Assembly: GCA_030667735.1 (NCBI GenBank)
Contig: DAOUVG010000123.1
Coordinates: 1-5,469 of the forward strand
Direction of reading: 5' to 3'
DNA: 5,469 nucleotides
DNA from: Dehalococcoidales bacterium
Lineage (GTDB): Bacteria; Chloroflexota; Dehalococcoidia; Dehalococcoidales; Fen-1064
Under the pieces are notes generated by a model. That model did no database searches. It was not told where the DNA came from and saw only the letters and a list, made by a program, of their open reading frames with translations. This document shows, piece after piece, positions 5,457 through 5,469 of the stretch (the stretch's first letter is position 1; the number at the start of each line of letters is the position of its first letter). Made by a program: the position numbers and the translations under genes.

Positions 5457-5469
5457 ATGAGCATGGAGA
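5457..5469 (+). CDS. Start of a downstream gene, cut by the window edge
   Basis: ATG at 5457 opens a frame (M-S-M-E...) 6 nt after the stop of the DiNase-permease gene, with AGGT at 5449-5452 overlapping that stop. A second ATG in the same frame at 5463 is an alternative. Only four codons are visible, so the product cannot be read. Because the preceding gene carries only a four-helix permease domain, a second permease half encoded here is an attractive guess. Confidence 0.4.

Overview
The window looks like chromosomal DNA from a free-living anaerobic bacterium. Two sigma70-type promoter elements and clear Shine-Dalgarno sites argue for Bacteria over Archaea. The gene families (a MoCo/W-bis-MGD oxidoreductase, an FmdE-family protein, a THEP1-type NTPase and a dinitrogenase-cofactor-like domain) are typical of strict anaerobes such as Dehalococcoidia-like Chloroflexota or Desulfobacterota. 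The phylum is an inference from gene content only.

Layout. A leftward (minus-strand) gene run starts from a promoter near 4440. In order of transcription it holds an FmdE-family protein (4306-3689), a molybdopterin oxidoreductase of 739 aa (3639-1420), a multi-pass membrane protein of 233 aa (1345-644), a THEP1-like P-loop NTPase (635-117), and the first 20 codons of a gene that resembles the N-terminus of DUF4213/DUF364 'putative heavy-metal chelation' proteins (62-1, running off the left edge). The gaps are short (49, 74, 8 and 54 nt) and each start has a plausible ribosome binding site, so this reads as one operon. A rightward gene (4653-5450) diverges from it. It encodes a NifX/NifB-type Fe-Mo-cluster-binding (DiNase) domain joined to a four-helix putative permease domain. 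A further reading frame begins at 5457 and runs off the right edge.

The 346-nt divergent region (4307-4652) carries a TTGACA-17-TAGACT promoter for the leftward operon, an extended -10 (TGCTATAAT) for the rightward gene, two short inverted repeats, and a possible 32-codon ORF with a good ribosome binding site.

How it may work together (inference). Nearly every gene belongs to a family connected with binding, moving or using metals or metal cofactors: FmdE, a Mo/W enzyme, a heavy-metal-chelation-like protein, a DiNase domain on a membrane protein, and an uncharacterised membrane protein beside an NTPase. A module that acquires or senses Mo or W and feeds a lone cytoplasmic Mo/W enzyme is a reasonable hypothesis. 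The substrate of the enzyme cannot be read from the sequence. Its usual Cys/Sec metal-ligand region has no cysteine or selenocysteine, so a standard formate dehydrogenase is unlikely.
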